In this document: positions 29,553 to 40,980 of the stretch, one piece after another
How positions within the stretch are numbered: the stretch's first letter is position 1
Layout: every line of letters begins with the position of its first letter
From: Prorocentrum cordatum
Lineage: Eukaryota; Sar; Dinophyceae; Prorocentrales; Prorocentraceae
Assembly: GCA_963575745.1 (NCBI GenBank)
Contig: CAUYUJ010017775.1
Span: 38,812 to 102,811 of the forward strand
Direction: 5' to 3'
DNA length: 64,000 nucleotides
Translations under genes and position numbers: made by a program
The notes under the pieces: model-generated
The model's database searches: none
The model's input: only the letters and a program-made list of their open reading frames with translations
What the model was told of the DNA's origin: nothing

Positions 29553-30435
29553 AAGTTTCATCACGATGGCATGGCAGGCTCCCGCGAGTTGCCTGCCAGT
29601 GGGGGCCAGAGGAGGACGTCGAGAGGAAGCGGCGGTGCGAGAGCGGAGCGCCGAGGGGGAGGCCCTGCCGTGCCGATGGCGCCCTGGGCCGCGGCGCCCG
29701 TGCCCGTGCCGCTGTCGCCGTACCCCGCGCCGCCGCCGAGCGCGGTCCGCGAGGCCCCCGCGCTGGATGTATCTGGGGCGGGGGGTGGAGGCGGAGGCGC
29801 CGCCCCGCGGTGGCAGGAGCACGAGCGTGCCGGCAGGCTGGAGTCGGCTCGGGGTCTGAGGTGGCCCAGCACCTGGTTCCGGCCAGCATGAGGGGGGGGG
29901 GGCAGGTCCGAGGCGCTGGTTTCGAGACTGTCTTTTGCCTCTTGCGGCCTTCGGGGGCCTGGACCATCAAAAGCGGGGCCGGGGCTGCAACAGATGGACC
30001 CGGGAGGGGTCCGGGGAATCATTTTGAGCGTATTTGGCTTCATCTCCCCCCCCCTGACCGATGTTTTTGGGATCCCAACCAGCTCAGGCCCTCTGGCCAC
30101 CTCCAACCTGCGGCTGCGAGCGAGGGGGGGAAGTGAGAAGGAGAAGGCCTCACTTCCCCAGGGGGGATAGGCTCAGCGGGAGATAGGGGGGGGGGAAGGC
30201 TCAGGGGATGCATTGGCATTGACCCCCAATCGCCCACTGATTGCCGATATGGGGCTTGACAACCCACCCATCCCATGGGGCCTATCGCCGATTGGGGGCC
30301 AACCACTGATCTACCTGCAACGTATTGCCGATTCACGCTCGATGTCCCCCTCATGAGCTGGTTCCCTCCACGACTTCTGCAGATTGCGAAGGCCTTGCCG
30401 CCAGTGCCGCCGATTCTGTTTGCTAGGACGGGGAG

Positions 30436-30577
30436 GAGGATGATGAGGAGAAGGATGATGATGCTGCTGCTGATGATGATGCTGATGCTGATGATGATGG
30501 TGGTGGTGGTGATGGGAGGTGATGGTAATGGTGGTGATGATGATGATGATTGATGAATGATGATGATCGCATGAGAT

Positions 30578-30611
<34 letters not shown>

Positions 30612-31135
30612 GGTGTTATGGATTGTGGTATGATGGTGACCATTGGGATGATGGCGGGGGAGAAGGAGGAGGGGAGGGGAGTAGGGGCGAGTGTGAGGAA
30701 GGGAAGCGGAGGAGGAGGAGGGAGGAGGAGGAGGGATGCTGGAGGAGGAGGAGGAGGAGGAGGAGGAGGAGGAGGAGGAGGAGGAGGAGGAGGAGGAGGA
30801 AGGAGGAGGAGGAGGAGGAGGAGGAGGGAGAGGAGGAAGGAGGAGGAGGAGGAGGAGGAGGAGAGGAGGAGGAGGAGAGGAGAGGAGGAGGAGGAGGAGG
30901 AGAGTAGGAGGAGGAGGAGGAGGGGAGAGGAGGAGGAGGAGGAGGAGGAGGAGGAGGAGGAGGAGGAGGCATGTGAGGAGGAGGAGCGGAGGGGGAGGCG
31001 GAGAAGGAGGAGTAGGAGGAGGAGGAGGAGGAGGAGGAGGAGGAGGAGGGAGGAGGAGGAGGAGGAGGAGGGAGGAGGAGGAGGAGGAGGAGAGAAAGGA
31101 GGAGGATGAGGAGGAGGGGAGGAAGAGGAGGAGAA
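30436..31135. repeat. (GAT)n then (GGA)n microsatellite block
   Basis: GAT/GGT units fill 30436-30614. GGA-type units with scattered point changes fill about 30657-31135. Poly-Glu, poly-Arg, poly-Gly and complementary poly-Ser/Pro/Leu frames here are artefacts. Confidence 0.92.
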
Positions 31136-31324
31136 GGATCGCGGCGTGGGGTCAGCGGCAGTGCTTTGGCAGAATTCGCCGCTTTTCTTTTTTTTTTTCT
31201 TTTTTTCGCTTCGGCGCGAAGCCCCGCCCAGAGGGTGTCTCCCGGGGCAGGCGCGGGTGCTTTGACGTGAAGAGTCGGGTGGCCTCAAATGGTGTGGTGA
31301 CGACTCCGCACGGTGAGTCAGTGG

Positions 31325-31475
31325 GGATTTTCGAACGTGTTCGGACGTTCTCGTCGGTTCCGGGGCGTTTTCCTGTTTCGGGATGCGTTCCAGCAGCTGC
31401 GCCTCGCCGAGGGCGTCCTGGGGGTGCCAGGATCGTCCCGAAGGGCCGCCGGAGACCCGAGTTATGGCCTGGGAA
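31325..31475 (+). repeat. Interspersed repeat, copy 1 (partner at 49915)
   Basis: The order GTTTTC-TGTTTCGGGATGCGTTCC, CAGC-GC-CTC, GGGGTGCC, CCGAGTTATG is mirrored in the same orientation at about 49915-50050 (GGGATGCGTTCCGTTCTGGC ... GAGACCCGAGTCATGAC). It is noncoding. Confidence 0.65.
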
Positions 31476-32277
31476 CCCAACATTCGGAGGAAGCCCGGAG
31501 TTGTGAGGCAGTGGGGGTTCGGGGTGACCGCGCGGTTCTGGGAGTTGTGTCGTTCTCCGAGTAGGTCTCGGGCGGCAGAGGCCTCAAGGGTCCCGAAACC
31601 GTGCGTCGACGGGCGGTGCGGTGAGGTCTCTGGGGGTTTCGAGGTCACCGCGCGGTCCGCTATCGCACCGCTCGTAGGACCCCTGAGGAGAGGCTTCACG
31701 GCCAGAGTCGTGGGGCCAAGAGGGATCAAAAAAGCATCAATTTAGGCTTTCCAATGACCGCGCAGATTTCCTGGGCCTGCGCCGGGCCCCCTCCCTAGCG
31801 GTGCCTCCCGCGCCGCCCTTGGCGCCCTCCACGCGCCAGTGAGGGAGTGAGGGGGGTCGGCGCCGATCCAAGAAATCTGCGCGGACCCCTGATCGTTTAT
31901 GCTTCTGCAGCTTCTTCCTCTTCTGGGGAATCAGTCGCGTCACTGAGGGCCTCCCAGCTGTTGTGGCACTCTCCTGGCAGAGGTGGGAGCAGGTTTTAGC
32001 AAAGGCAGCAAGGGCTCGTCAGGCGAGCTCGGCGATCTGCGGAGGCTGCAGCAGCGGAAACGTGAACACTCACACGCCTGCCAGTTGCCAGGACTTGCAC
32101 AAACATGCGCCTTTGTCGACCTCCTGCAAGGGGGTGGCGGTGCCGATGAACATGTTATCTCTGCCTGCATCTTATCTTAGTGGTCTGCCCCTGCTTCGGA
32201 AAGACCTTCAAGACCATCTGGGGCAGTCTGTGTCGTAGGGCTGCATCTGGAGGGTGAGCAGGCAGAACACGCGTTTT

Positions 32278-32377
32278 NNNNNNNNNNNNNNNNNNNNNNN
32301 NNNNNNNNNNNNNNNNNNNNNNNNNNNNNNNNNNNNNNNNNNNNNNNNNNNNNNNNNNNNNNNNNNNNNNNNNNNNN
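32278..32377. other. Assembly gap (100 N)
   Basis: Exactly 100 N are followed immediately by a GT run. The size is conventional and does not measure the missing DNA. Confidence 0.99.
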
Positions 32378-32423
<46 letters not shown>

Positions 32424-32437
32424 GCGTGTGCGTGTGC

Positions 32438-32472
<35 letters not shown>

Positions 32473-32697
32473 GGTGCTAGCAGGTGTGTATGCCCTACAT
32501 GTGCCACATGGCCAGCGCAGTCACTCTGCCTAGCCGCCGACGCAACAAAAAGAGTGTGCGTGTGCGTCTTCGCCTCCCTCTCCTGCACACGAGACGCATT
32601 GCCTATCGGTTGCCCCGATTGGCACCGCGCTGGTGCGGATTGCCTCCGCCTCGCCGCCGACGAGGTGCGCGTGCGCGCGCGTGCGTGCGGGCGTGCC

Positions 32698-32733
<36 letters not shown>

Positions 32734-32735
32734 TT

Positions 32736-32813
<78 letters not shown>

Positions 32814-32845
32814 GGTGTGCGTGTCTGTGTGTGTGTTTGTGTCGC
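32378..32845. repeat. (GT)n and (GTGC)n microsatellites flanking a short unique segment
   Basis: GT runs occupy 32378-32470 and about 32735-32845, with CGTG units at 32690-32735. The ~210 bp between them are unique but give no recognisable product. Confidence 0.9.
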
Positions 32846-33796
32846 AGCCAGCGTCACTGCCGCTGGCCGAACGTTGACGGGAGCGGCTGCGGCCAACGTC
32901 GCCAAATCTTCGCGTGCGGATCCCCATGTGATGGACCCTCTCTTCTATGTAAGTTCCTGTGCGGCGACGGCCATGACTCGGATTACAAGCCCATGCGTGT
33001 GGAACGATATGTGTGTGAACCCTATGGCGGTGACTGCGAGAACTAGGCTTGCCAGGTCAGTTCCTGACTTACGGCGCCTGGTCAGTCTTTTGCAGAAGTA
33101 AACCTCCTAAGGCTTAGTGAAGTGTAGTGTAGCAATGGGTATGTGTGGCGTGCTCGATAGCATCCAGTCCCTCCTCTCGCTGGCGGCTTTCCTGTAATTC
33201 TTTCTGCTGCCATGCTGGACTGGTAATGGCTGTCTTCAGGTGTTCGAGCCCCCGCTAGTTTCTCGTAAACCAAGGTTGCTTGTGCGATCATAACTAGTTG
33301 AACTTGATGTGTGCGCGCTCTGAGGCTTTACCGAAGCCGCACCGAGAGGGTGACGGCGCTGCGCACCCGTCCCCGTAGTCGGGGCAGCTCTTGCTGCAGG
33401 GGCGACAGTTCGGTTCAGTTCATACCCCGCCGCATGCCAGCCCTGGCGCCATCCCCAGACCTCCGACTTTGTGTTCGCTGCGCAACGTGCACACCCAGAG
33501 GTTTCGACCGCCGTCCCAGCACCACCATTTCATCCCGAGTCGTTGCCTGACGGTGCCAGGGGCTGGTGAGGGCCTCCAGACTTCGAAGCATGCCAGAGGC
33601 TATCTTGTTTTTTGTTGTTGCTGTTCTTGCTCGGCGTGCTTTTATTTGCAACGCCGCGAGGAGGTCTGGGCCCTGTCCCCCGCCGCAGGCCAGGTCAACC
33701 CAGGGCCGTCCCCACTCCCCACCGCCACTCCCCTGGGCCTGGCTTTCCGCCCCTTGAGGTCCGCGCCGCGGGGCAAACAAAAATGCAACCGCGTAC

Positions 33797-34000
33797 CCAG
33801 ACCCCCTCGCGTTGTGAAAAAATCACGACGGGAGGTTTTTCATTCTTTTCGGCCTTTGGGGGCCCCTACCGGGCCTCGGGACCGTCAAATGACGACTCAG
33901 GATAAAAAACCGGTCCCGGGGAAGGGGTCCAAACCTTTGGGGGTCGGCGTTGTGGCAAAAATCACGACGTCGGGGTCTGGGGAGGTGGATAGCATCCAGC
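33797..34000 (+). repeat. AAATCACGACG interspersed repeat family, copy 1
   Basis: Blocks AGACCCCCTCGCGT-GTGA, TCCCGGGGAAGGGGTC, TTTGGGGGTC-GCG and AAAATCACGACG recur at 42515-42560 and 42880-42965, and partly at 41135-41200 and 43730-43850. All are on the plus strand. Confidence 0.7.
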
Positions 34001-34222
34001 CCAACCTCCCTGAGATCCTGGCGACCCAATTCTTTCGAGCTGGGCGTTTTCGCTCAACTTCGGGCCCAGGGACCCTCGCAGGTCGATCTGGCTCGAAAAA
34101 TGTAGCAGAAAGACGGGGTCCAGGGGTCCAGTCGTTTTTTTATTGCGATGTGGCAGAATTTTTCCAACGTCGGATCTCAGGGAACCTCGCTCCTGAGTTG
34201 GTTACAGATGCCCTATCTTCGG

Positions 34223-34353
34223 CCACGCGCAGAAGGGGTTAGGCGGCGGGGGGAAGGCTTCTTAGAGGCACCCCTGCTTTTCAGACGGCGCGGGCCTTCT
34301 CTATAGACGTAAGGCCGGCGCCTTCTAAGAAGCAGCCTCCTTCTCGCCTCAGC
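34223..34353. mobile_element. Foldback MITE-like element, family I, copy C (right end lost)
   Basis: The left arm and centre match the other copies (CCACGCGCAGAAGGGG, GGCTTCTTAGAGGCACCCC, CTTCTAAGAAGCAGCCTCC). The element then stops before the C-rich terminal arm. Confidence 0.78.
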
Positions 34354-34927
34354 ATCCACTGCTGCGCCCCCCATCTCCGCAGCAACCGTCGCGGTCAGCC
34401 CAGTGCCGCGGCGCCAGCCGCCAGACCGCCCTGTGCCGCGGCGCCTCGCCACGTCGGCTGGACCGCGCTCCCGGGGGAGGCGGCTTGGTCGGGCGGGGCC
34501 AGGCCGAGGACGCATCCGCTCCAGAGCGTTCCAGAACGCTGTCGGAGGGCTCCGTAACGCTCTGAGAGGGCCGCGGCGCCCGAGGCATCCTTCAGAGCCG
34601 CCGGGTCTCAGAGAATCTCGATTTATCCTCGCCCGATTTTGTCCTTATCCTGGCTCGGTCTTCTCTGGCGAGGGGCGACCAGTCTTCTCTCACGCGCCGA
34701 GAAGCCCCAAGGGGTCCGCGACCTTGTTCACGACAGCGAGGGGCGGGGGTCTCGGATCCTCTGGACGCCGCGCGCCGCGCGCCCTTTTGAGCGACGCCAG
34801 AAGACGGTGTCGTCGGCGCCGACGCTCGCGCGCAAGCTGCCCGCGCAAGCCCGCGCGTCAGCGCCCGCGTCTCCGATGTGGCGTGCCGCGCCGGCGGCCC
34901 GCGTACGCCGCCGCGTGAGGTCGCTAC

Positions 34928-34960
34928 GCCACATCTCGCGTGAGACTTGTCTTTGATCGT
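34928..34960 (+). repeat. 33-bp direct repeat left of MITE copy D
   Basis: It begins GCCACATCTCGCGTGAGACT and is repeated at 35128-35160 with about three mismatches. The two copies start exactly 200 bp apart and bracket the element at 34966-35127. Confidence 0.88.
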
Positions 34961-34965
34961 CACAG

Positions 34966-35127
34966 CCACGCGCAGAGGGGGGCGGGGGGAGGGGGGAGGG
35001 CTTCCTAGAATCACCCCGGCTTCTTAGAAGGCGCGGGCCTTATCTTCAGATGTAAGGCTGGTGCCTTCTAAGAAGCAGCCTCCTTCTAAGAAACCCTCCC
35101 CCCTCCCTCCACCCCCTTGTGCGCACC
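34966..35127. mobile_element. Foldback MITE-like element, family I, copy D
   Basis: Full-length copy with arms CCACGCGCAGAGGGGGGCGG and CCACCCCCTTGTGCGCACC. It is bracketed by a 33-bp direct repeat, which could be an unusually long target duplication or the mark of a 200-bp tandem duplication. Confidence 0.85.
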
Positions 35128-35160
35128 GCCACATCTCGCGTGAGACTTGTCCTTGATCTC
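35128..35160 (+). repeat. 33-bp direct repeat right of MITE copy D
   Basis: It begins GCCACATCTCGCGTGAGACT directly after the terminal GCGCACC of the element. It pairs with 34928-34960. Confidence 0.88.
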
Positions 35161-35695
35161 AAGGGAGGAAAAACCATCTATACCGGACAATTGGCGTTTA
35201 CTAAACGGCCCCGGGCGTTTACTAAACAGCCCTGCCCTGTTCGATTCCTTCTTTGGGCGCGTTCACTAAACGACTTCGCCTGTCAGGGTGGTTAATCTGG
35301 GGGTGGATTCTTTGACCTCTATGATCGTCGCTCCTCTGGGGTCCGCGGTGCCCCGCGCCACAGGCGAGCCCAGGGCCCTCCCCGCACCCAGCGGCCGCCG
35401 CGTCGCCCGCCGACGTGCCCGCGGCCAGCCCGGCCCCCACGGGCGCGCCGGCGCCGCCGGTCGCGGTCCGCCCAGCCTCGCCCGCTGCGGCACCAGCCCC
35501 GCCGCCGGCCGCCCTGTGGCGGCCTCGGCGGCCCTCCAAGACGTCGTGCTTTTTTTGGGTTTGTTATTTGTTTCTTTCCTTCTTGGTCAACACACACACG
35601 CACTTTTTGCTTCGGCGGCTGGGCAGAGGGCGACTGCTCTGGCGGCCTGGCCACAGGGGACACGCTGTACGCAAATTAAGGCCGCAATGCACGGA

Positions 35696-35880
35696 AGGAG
35701 GAGGAGGAGGAGGAGGAGGAGGAGGAGGAGGAGGAGGAGGAGGAGGAGGAGGAGGAGGAGGAGGAGGAGGAGGAGGAGGAGGAGGAGGAGCCCCGGAACG
35801 GTCAACACAAACACACACACACACCCATACGCATAGGGGGGGCGGTCGGAGGAGGCTATGGGTGTGTGTGTGTGTGTGTT
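35696..35880. repeat. (GGA)n followed by (AC)n and (GT)n
   Basis: A pure GGA run spans 35696-35790. An (AC)-rich stretch near 35808-35824 and a GT stretch at 35861-35880 are a short inverted pair. Confidence 0.9.
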
Positions 35881-36599
35881 GTCAGATGGGGGCTTCCGTT
35901 CGAGCGGGGGGCTCCCCCAGGGTCAGTATCCACAGCCAGTCCCCCTCCGTCCGACCTCCCTATGGATACGTGTGTGTGTGTGTGTGTGTGTGTTGTTTTC
36001 CGGCACCGCCAGCACCCCGGGCCCCGCCCTCTCCGGCCGCCTGAGGCCCCGCCCGCCTGTGCCCTGTCTCCCCAATTAGAGCTGTGCGTAGCCCGCCTAG
36101 CTTTTAGCGGAAGAGGTTCGCTCTCGCCCCGCCGACCAAAGTGTGTGTGTGTGTGTTGTTCATTCGTCACTCTTTGCGTTTTTCTTTTGTTTCGGCCTCC
36201 TGGGGCCACTTCTGGGCTCCCAGACTATCAAGAGTGGACATGGGGACGAGAAGCGACCCTCGGGGGAGTGGTCGAGATCTCCCCGTGGACCACGGATGGA
36301 AAAATGGATCCATCGGATGCTTGGGACCCACCCCTGCTGCTGCCCCAACTCTGGCTGCCAGAGGGGGGCAGGGCATGGGTAAAAACTTGACCTCCAGTAG
36401 CTGGACTTTTCCCAACCCTCCTGCGCTGGTTTCTAGTTTTGAACAGAGCACTGGGGTCGCGTCTTCCTTCTCCTCCTCCCGCCTCCCTTCTCCTCTCCCC
36501 CCGCTCCTATGTTGTGCCAGCTACCCTGCCTCCTTCCTGCCTTCTACACTGCCTCCTACCTGCCTGCTAAGTTACCCTGCCTCCTCGCCATCCCTGGGG

Positions 36600-37840
36600 G
36601 GCTGTGAACTACGAAACTGTCGCAACTTTCCAGGGCTGCTGGGGGGTCAGCGCAGTGGCACCTTACCGCAGGCTCAGATTAGATCTCGCCATCCTTGGGG
36701 TCTGCGACCTGCTCGGCATGGAGACGGAAAGCGCGGGTTCTTCCTGTGCGGGCGCGAGGTCGCTTGCTTAGTGCCTTGGAGCCCTGTTGGTGTGAAGACT
36801 TCGGTACGACACACAAAAATCTAGCAACCAACCTTGCGAAAATAGATTAACATTTCATTTCCGGGCCTTCTGGGGGTCCTTTTGGGGCTCGTTTGGGCCG
36901 TTTGGGGGCCCTTTTGAGCCGTCCCGGGACCCGGGGCCCTCTGGAAGCCCTTGTGGGTTCCCTTGGGGACCTCCTGTGGCCCTCTTGGGGCTCTCTTGGG
37001 AACTTTTTGGGACCCCCAGGGGCCTCTCTTGGGCCGTCTTGGGGCTCTCTTTGGCCGTCTTGACGCCCACTTGGGCCGTCTTGGGGGCCTCTAGGGCCGT
37101 CTTGGGGCGGTCTTGGGGGCCTCCTGGTCCGTTTTGGACGCTTAGAAGACCAAAGAAGCGGACATGCTAACAATGTACGTGTTCCCTAGGGAAAGGGACG
37201 ATTTTTGCCTCTTGGGGGCTCCCTTTGGGGGCCTCTTGGGGCGTCTTGGGGGCCCCTCTTGGAGCGCTCTTGGCCCGTTTTCGGGCCCTCTTGGACCTCT
37301 CCGACGCCGTCTTGGAGGTATCTTGGGCGCTTTTGGGGCCGTCTTGGGCCGTCTTGGGGCCTCTTACGCGCTCTTGGGGCTGGCTTGGGCCGTCTTGGGC
37401 CTGACAGCGGAGTGGCGCTTTACCACAGATTCAGATTAGATCTCCCCAGCCCTGGGTTGCGAAGTGCGAAACAGTCGCCATTTTCGGACAGCTGGGGGTT
37501 CCAGCAGAGTGACGCCTTACCGCAGATACAGGATAGACCTCCTCTTGGAGTGCTGCGAACTGCGGAATTAGGGGGTCCAGCGGATTGACGCCGTACCGCA
37601 GATTCAGATTAGACATCGCTTGGGGTCTGCGATCTTTGGAGCTGTCGCCACTTTCGAGGGCTGCTGGGGGTCCAGCGGAGTGACGCCTCACAGCAGACTC
37701 AGATTAGACCTCGCCGTCCATCCCTGTGGGGTTGCGAAGTGCGCATCAGTCGCCATTTTTGAGGGCTGCTTTGGGTTTGTGTTTCAGCGGAGTGGCGCCT
37801 TTCTGCAAACTCGGGTTAGCCTTCGCCAGCACTGTTCGCT
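36600..37840 (+). repeat. ~100-bp degenerate tandem repeat, left part, with minisatellite insert
   Basis: Units contain CTGTCGCCACTTTCGAGGGC, GGTCCAGCGGA-TGACGCC and CCGCAGATTCAGATTAGA. The AGATTAGA-type anchor lies near 36674, 37431, 37529, 37603, 37699 and 37811. The gggcctcttgggg minisatellite occupies 36870-37400 between the first and later units. Confidence 0.85.
36870..37400 (+). repeat. gggcctcttggggccgtcttgg minisatellite copy
   Basis: Units such as GGGGCTCTCTTGG and GGGCCGTCTTGGGG fill both sides of a short unique segment at 37140-37200. Confidence 0.82.
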
Positions 37841-37892
37841 CGTGCCGTAGGCTGCGGCAGCCCATGGGCGTGCATACTGGCATACTGGCATA

Positions 37893-39140
37893 TCAACTAT
37901 GACAGCAAACATGGCGCACTTTGTGGCGCCACGCGGAGGCGTCATTCACTGCATCTCGGAGCCGGCTGCTGTCCCAGGCCAGACGGATTGCGCCGGGCAG
38001 CACATTTCGGACCCATTCTCTCCTAGGTGCTCTAACTCTGAGGACGTACCTGTCGGTAGCGGGGGGGAAGGAGAGGACCTGCTTGTACGTGACCTCTCGC
38101 ATGTCTGAGCTTTCCGGCTGGCGCAGGACACGCCCCAATAGAACGAGTTGTCTGCTTCAGGGTTGCCCAGAGGCTGTCTCGAAACCCGCGCGCTGCAAGA
38201 CGGTGGCGTTAGATATTCTGGAAACGACAGATGGCTGTATGTGCAGGACATGTCTGAGATATTTGGTTTGGAATCCGTGCAGTCTTCGTAATTCCGCCTT
38301 CGTGAAACACCCTGCTGGCAACGCGTACAGCAGCTTGGATTCGACCCGAGACTGATAAGCCAGACGGCGTCGCTTGAGCGGCAGAGAGGAACGCCTCCAT
38401 ACTTGCCAGCGCATCTGGAAGTCTGCAGCTGCCGCCCCATTTCGGCCACCAAGTTGTCGTCTCATTCTACCATCTGCCGACAGCGAAGAACCGAGATACA
38501 CAATGCTGTCCGCTCTTGGTATGGCATCCCCCTGGAATCACACCGGCTTGCACGAGTTCGCCTGCAATAGTTGGAATATGTCGAAATGCTGCTCGAGGCC
38601 TTGTGCGCTGCCCGCCCGGGCCACTGCCTCGGCGAACTGCTGGACATGTTCGGCCGCCGCACCCAGGAGCAGCGTGTCGTCGGCGAAGGCAATATCGGCG
38701 AATCGCTTCTGTCGATATGCCTCTGCAGCTGGCTCGGGAAGCATGGCGGCTGCGTCCTCCATCAGTGCTGTCGTTAATGTGATGAACAGCAACGGGCTTG
38801 GTGTGCATCCGTGCGATACCCCCGATCGCTGCAGACGCCCATCACAGTTGATGCCCGCATCTTCCACGAAGAAGCGCCTGCTCATCATGGTGTAGTGGAT
38901 GATGCGCACGCGTTTGGGCGTGATGCCGAAACGCGCAAGAGCATGCACCAGACGCTCAGTGGGCACGCTGTCGAAAGCCTTCGCCAGTCCAGCGCGGGGA
39001 ACCATACCGACCCGTTGCGTGATGCGTGTGCGAGTTCAAGGTGTCTTCTGGCTATGAAGATGGCGTCCTCTGTGCAGCGGCTGCGGCGGAAAACGTACTG
39101 CGGTGCTGTCGCCACTTCCGATGGCTGCTGTGGGTCCAGC
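37893..39140 (-). pseudogene. Degenerate LINE reverse transcriptase (3' part)
   Basis: Three consecutive minus-strand blocks in shifting frames carry RT features. At ~39115-39000 there is FRRSRCTEDAIF. At 39005-38538 there is KAFDSVPTERLV (motif A), GVSHGCTPSPLL (weakened motif B) and IAFADDTLLL (motif C). At 38501-38157 there is YLGSSLSADG (motif E) and a Leu/Arg-rich thumb-like part. The C-terminal block is at 38138-37893. Frame changes between blocks and loss of everything upstream of the palm make it nonfunctional. It differs from the other two RTs in the window. It sits between copies of the ~100-bp repeat that flank it on both sides. Confidence 0.85.
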
Positions 39141-39475
39141 GGATTGACGCCGTACCGCAGATTCAGATTAGACATCGCCATCCTTGGGGTCAGCGATCTG
39201 CGAAACAGTCGCCACTTTCGAGGGCTGCTGGGAGGTCCAGCGGAATGACGTCGTACGCAGATTTAGATTCGACCTCGCCCCCCCCCCCCTGTGGGGTTGC
39301 GCAGTGCGAAACTGTCGCCACTTTCGAGGGCTGCTAGGGGGTCCAGCGGGGTGACGCCATACGCAGATTCAGATATAAACCTCGCCATCACTGGGGGGCT
39401 GCGAACTGTGGAACTGTCGCCACTTTCGAGGGCTGCCCGGGAGCCAGCGAAATGATGTCTTACGCGGATTTTGAT
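39100..39475 (+). repeat. ~100-bp degenerate tandem repeat, right part
   Basis: Four more units of the array at 36600-37840 are found here (anchors near 39163, 39263, 39369 and 39471). The first is nearly identical to the unit at 37572-37620. Confidence 0.85.
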
Positions 39476-40168
39476 TCGCTTAGATTTCCTTTCCCACGGG
39501 CCGCCCGGAGACCTGGCGGCGCGCTTGCGGGCGTGTCAGGTGCCAGGTGCAGGACTCGGAGAACCTGGCGGGCGAACTCGGTTTCGCTCGCTTTTTGCAT
39601 TGGCCATGAACAGCTGATCCTTTGGAGCGGCACGGCGACATGGCGCGGGCCGCGCGCTGCTTGTCCAGCGGGCCAGTGGGAAATGACCCTCGTTCCTCAT
39701 CATACCGCTTTCGTTGTCTTCCTTTTCTTCCTTCCTCCGTCTCACTCCTGCTGTCGCGTTGACATTTCGGCCCCTCTTCCGTCCTTTTCCCGCCGTCGTT
39801 CCCACCCCTAGTTTTTTTTCGAGCCAGGGGCTTTAGTCATCGTCTTTCTGCTGTTGTTCTGTGAGTCGCGCAGCGCGCGCGCGCTTCACATACTGATCGC
39901 GCAATCATTGACAGATCCTGTGATGTAATCGTATATACTAGTATGGACAACCTCCTGTTGTCATTTGGTGCAGATTGGTTGGGTCCGTCGCAGGGCAATT
40001 TACCGTACCCCCGTTCCGCCTCTTCATGGAGTTCTTGCGTGGGTACGGGCATGGATCATTTGTTTATCGCCTATCTCCCGACCCTGATATGCTCGCATTG
40101 AAATTTTTTCCAGGTGAAGGATCCAACCATACGCAGTTGCGAATACTCGCCCTGTGAGTATCGCCTTC

Positions 40169-40980
40169 GGTGGAGCTCCCTATGGAGCCACGAAAAATGT
40201 GAGGGTTGTGCCGAAATGGGTGGGGCGGCCGCGTGCGGACACCGCCAGTGGAACTTTTGGTGGAACTCCTTTGGGGCCGCGAAGCGTGTGAAGGGTGCGC
40301 CGAGATGTCCGGGGCGGCCGCACGTGGACATGGCCCCTGGGGCCTTCGGTGGAGCTCCCTTTCGGGCCACGAAGCGTGTGAGGGCTGTGCCGAACTGGGT
40401 GGGGCGGCCGCGTGTGGTACACCCCTGGGGCCTTCGGTGGAGCTCCCTATGACGCCACGAAGCGTGTGAGTGGTGTGCCGACATGGATGGGGCGGCCGCA
40501 TGTGGTGCCAGCGCCCTGGGCCTTCGGTGGAGCTCCCTGTGGGGGCACGAATCGTCTAAGGGGTGTGCTGAAATTGTGGGGTGGGGCGGCCACATGTGGC
40601 ACACCCCCTTGGGGCCTTCAGTGGAGCTCCCTATGGGGCCACGAAGCGTGTGAGGGGTGTGCCGAAATGGGCGGGGCTTCCGCGTGTGGTGCATCCCCCG
40701 AGGGCCTTCGGTGGAGCTCCCTATGGGGCCACGACGCGTGTGAGGGGTGTGCCGAAATGGGTGGAGCGGCCGCACGTGGTGCACCTCCCTGGGGCCTTCG
40801 GTTGAGCCCTCTATGGGGTTACGAATTGTGCGAGGGGTGTGCCGAAATGGGTGGAGCGTTTTCCTATGGACACCGCTATTGGGGCCTTCGGTGGAGCTCC
40901 CTATCGGACCACGACGCGTGTGAGGGGTGTGCCGAAATGGGCATGCGGAGGGCAGAGGCAGGGATGGGAGGGTTGAGGAG
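40169..40980 (+). repeat. 90-bp tandem repeat, nine units
   Basis: GGTGGAGCTCCCTATGGGGC-type starts occur at 40169, 40259, 40348, 40436, 40526, 40620, 40710, 40800 and 40890. Because 90 is a multiple of three, long frames stay open on both strands. The minus-strand repeat reads FRHTPHTLRGPIGSSTEGP and the plus-strand repeat WSSLWGHEACEGCAEMGG. Neither resembles a known repeat protein, and I treat the array as noncoding by default. Confidence 0.93.

Noticed and set aside
30311-31729. 472-residue Ser/Pro/Leu-rich frame
   Set aside because: Most of it is translated GGA/TCC microsatellite; the ends show no domain.
32633-33046. Cys-rich C-terminal peptide (CGSPCDGPSLLCKFLCGDGH)
   Set aside because: It follows a GT microsatellite, has no start or signal peptide of its own, and Cys codons are common near TGT repeats. 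It is possible but unsupported.
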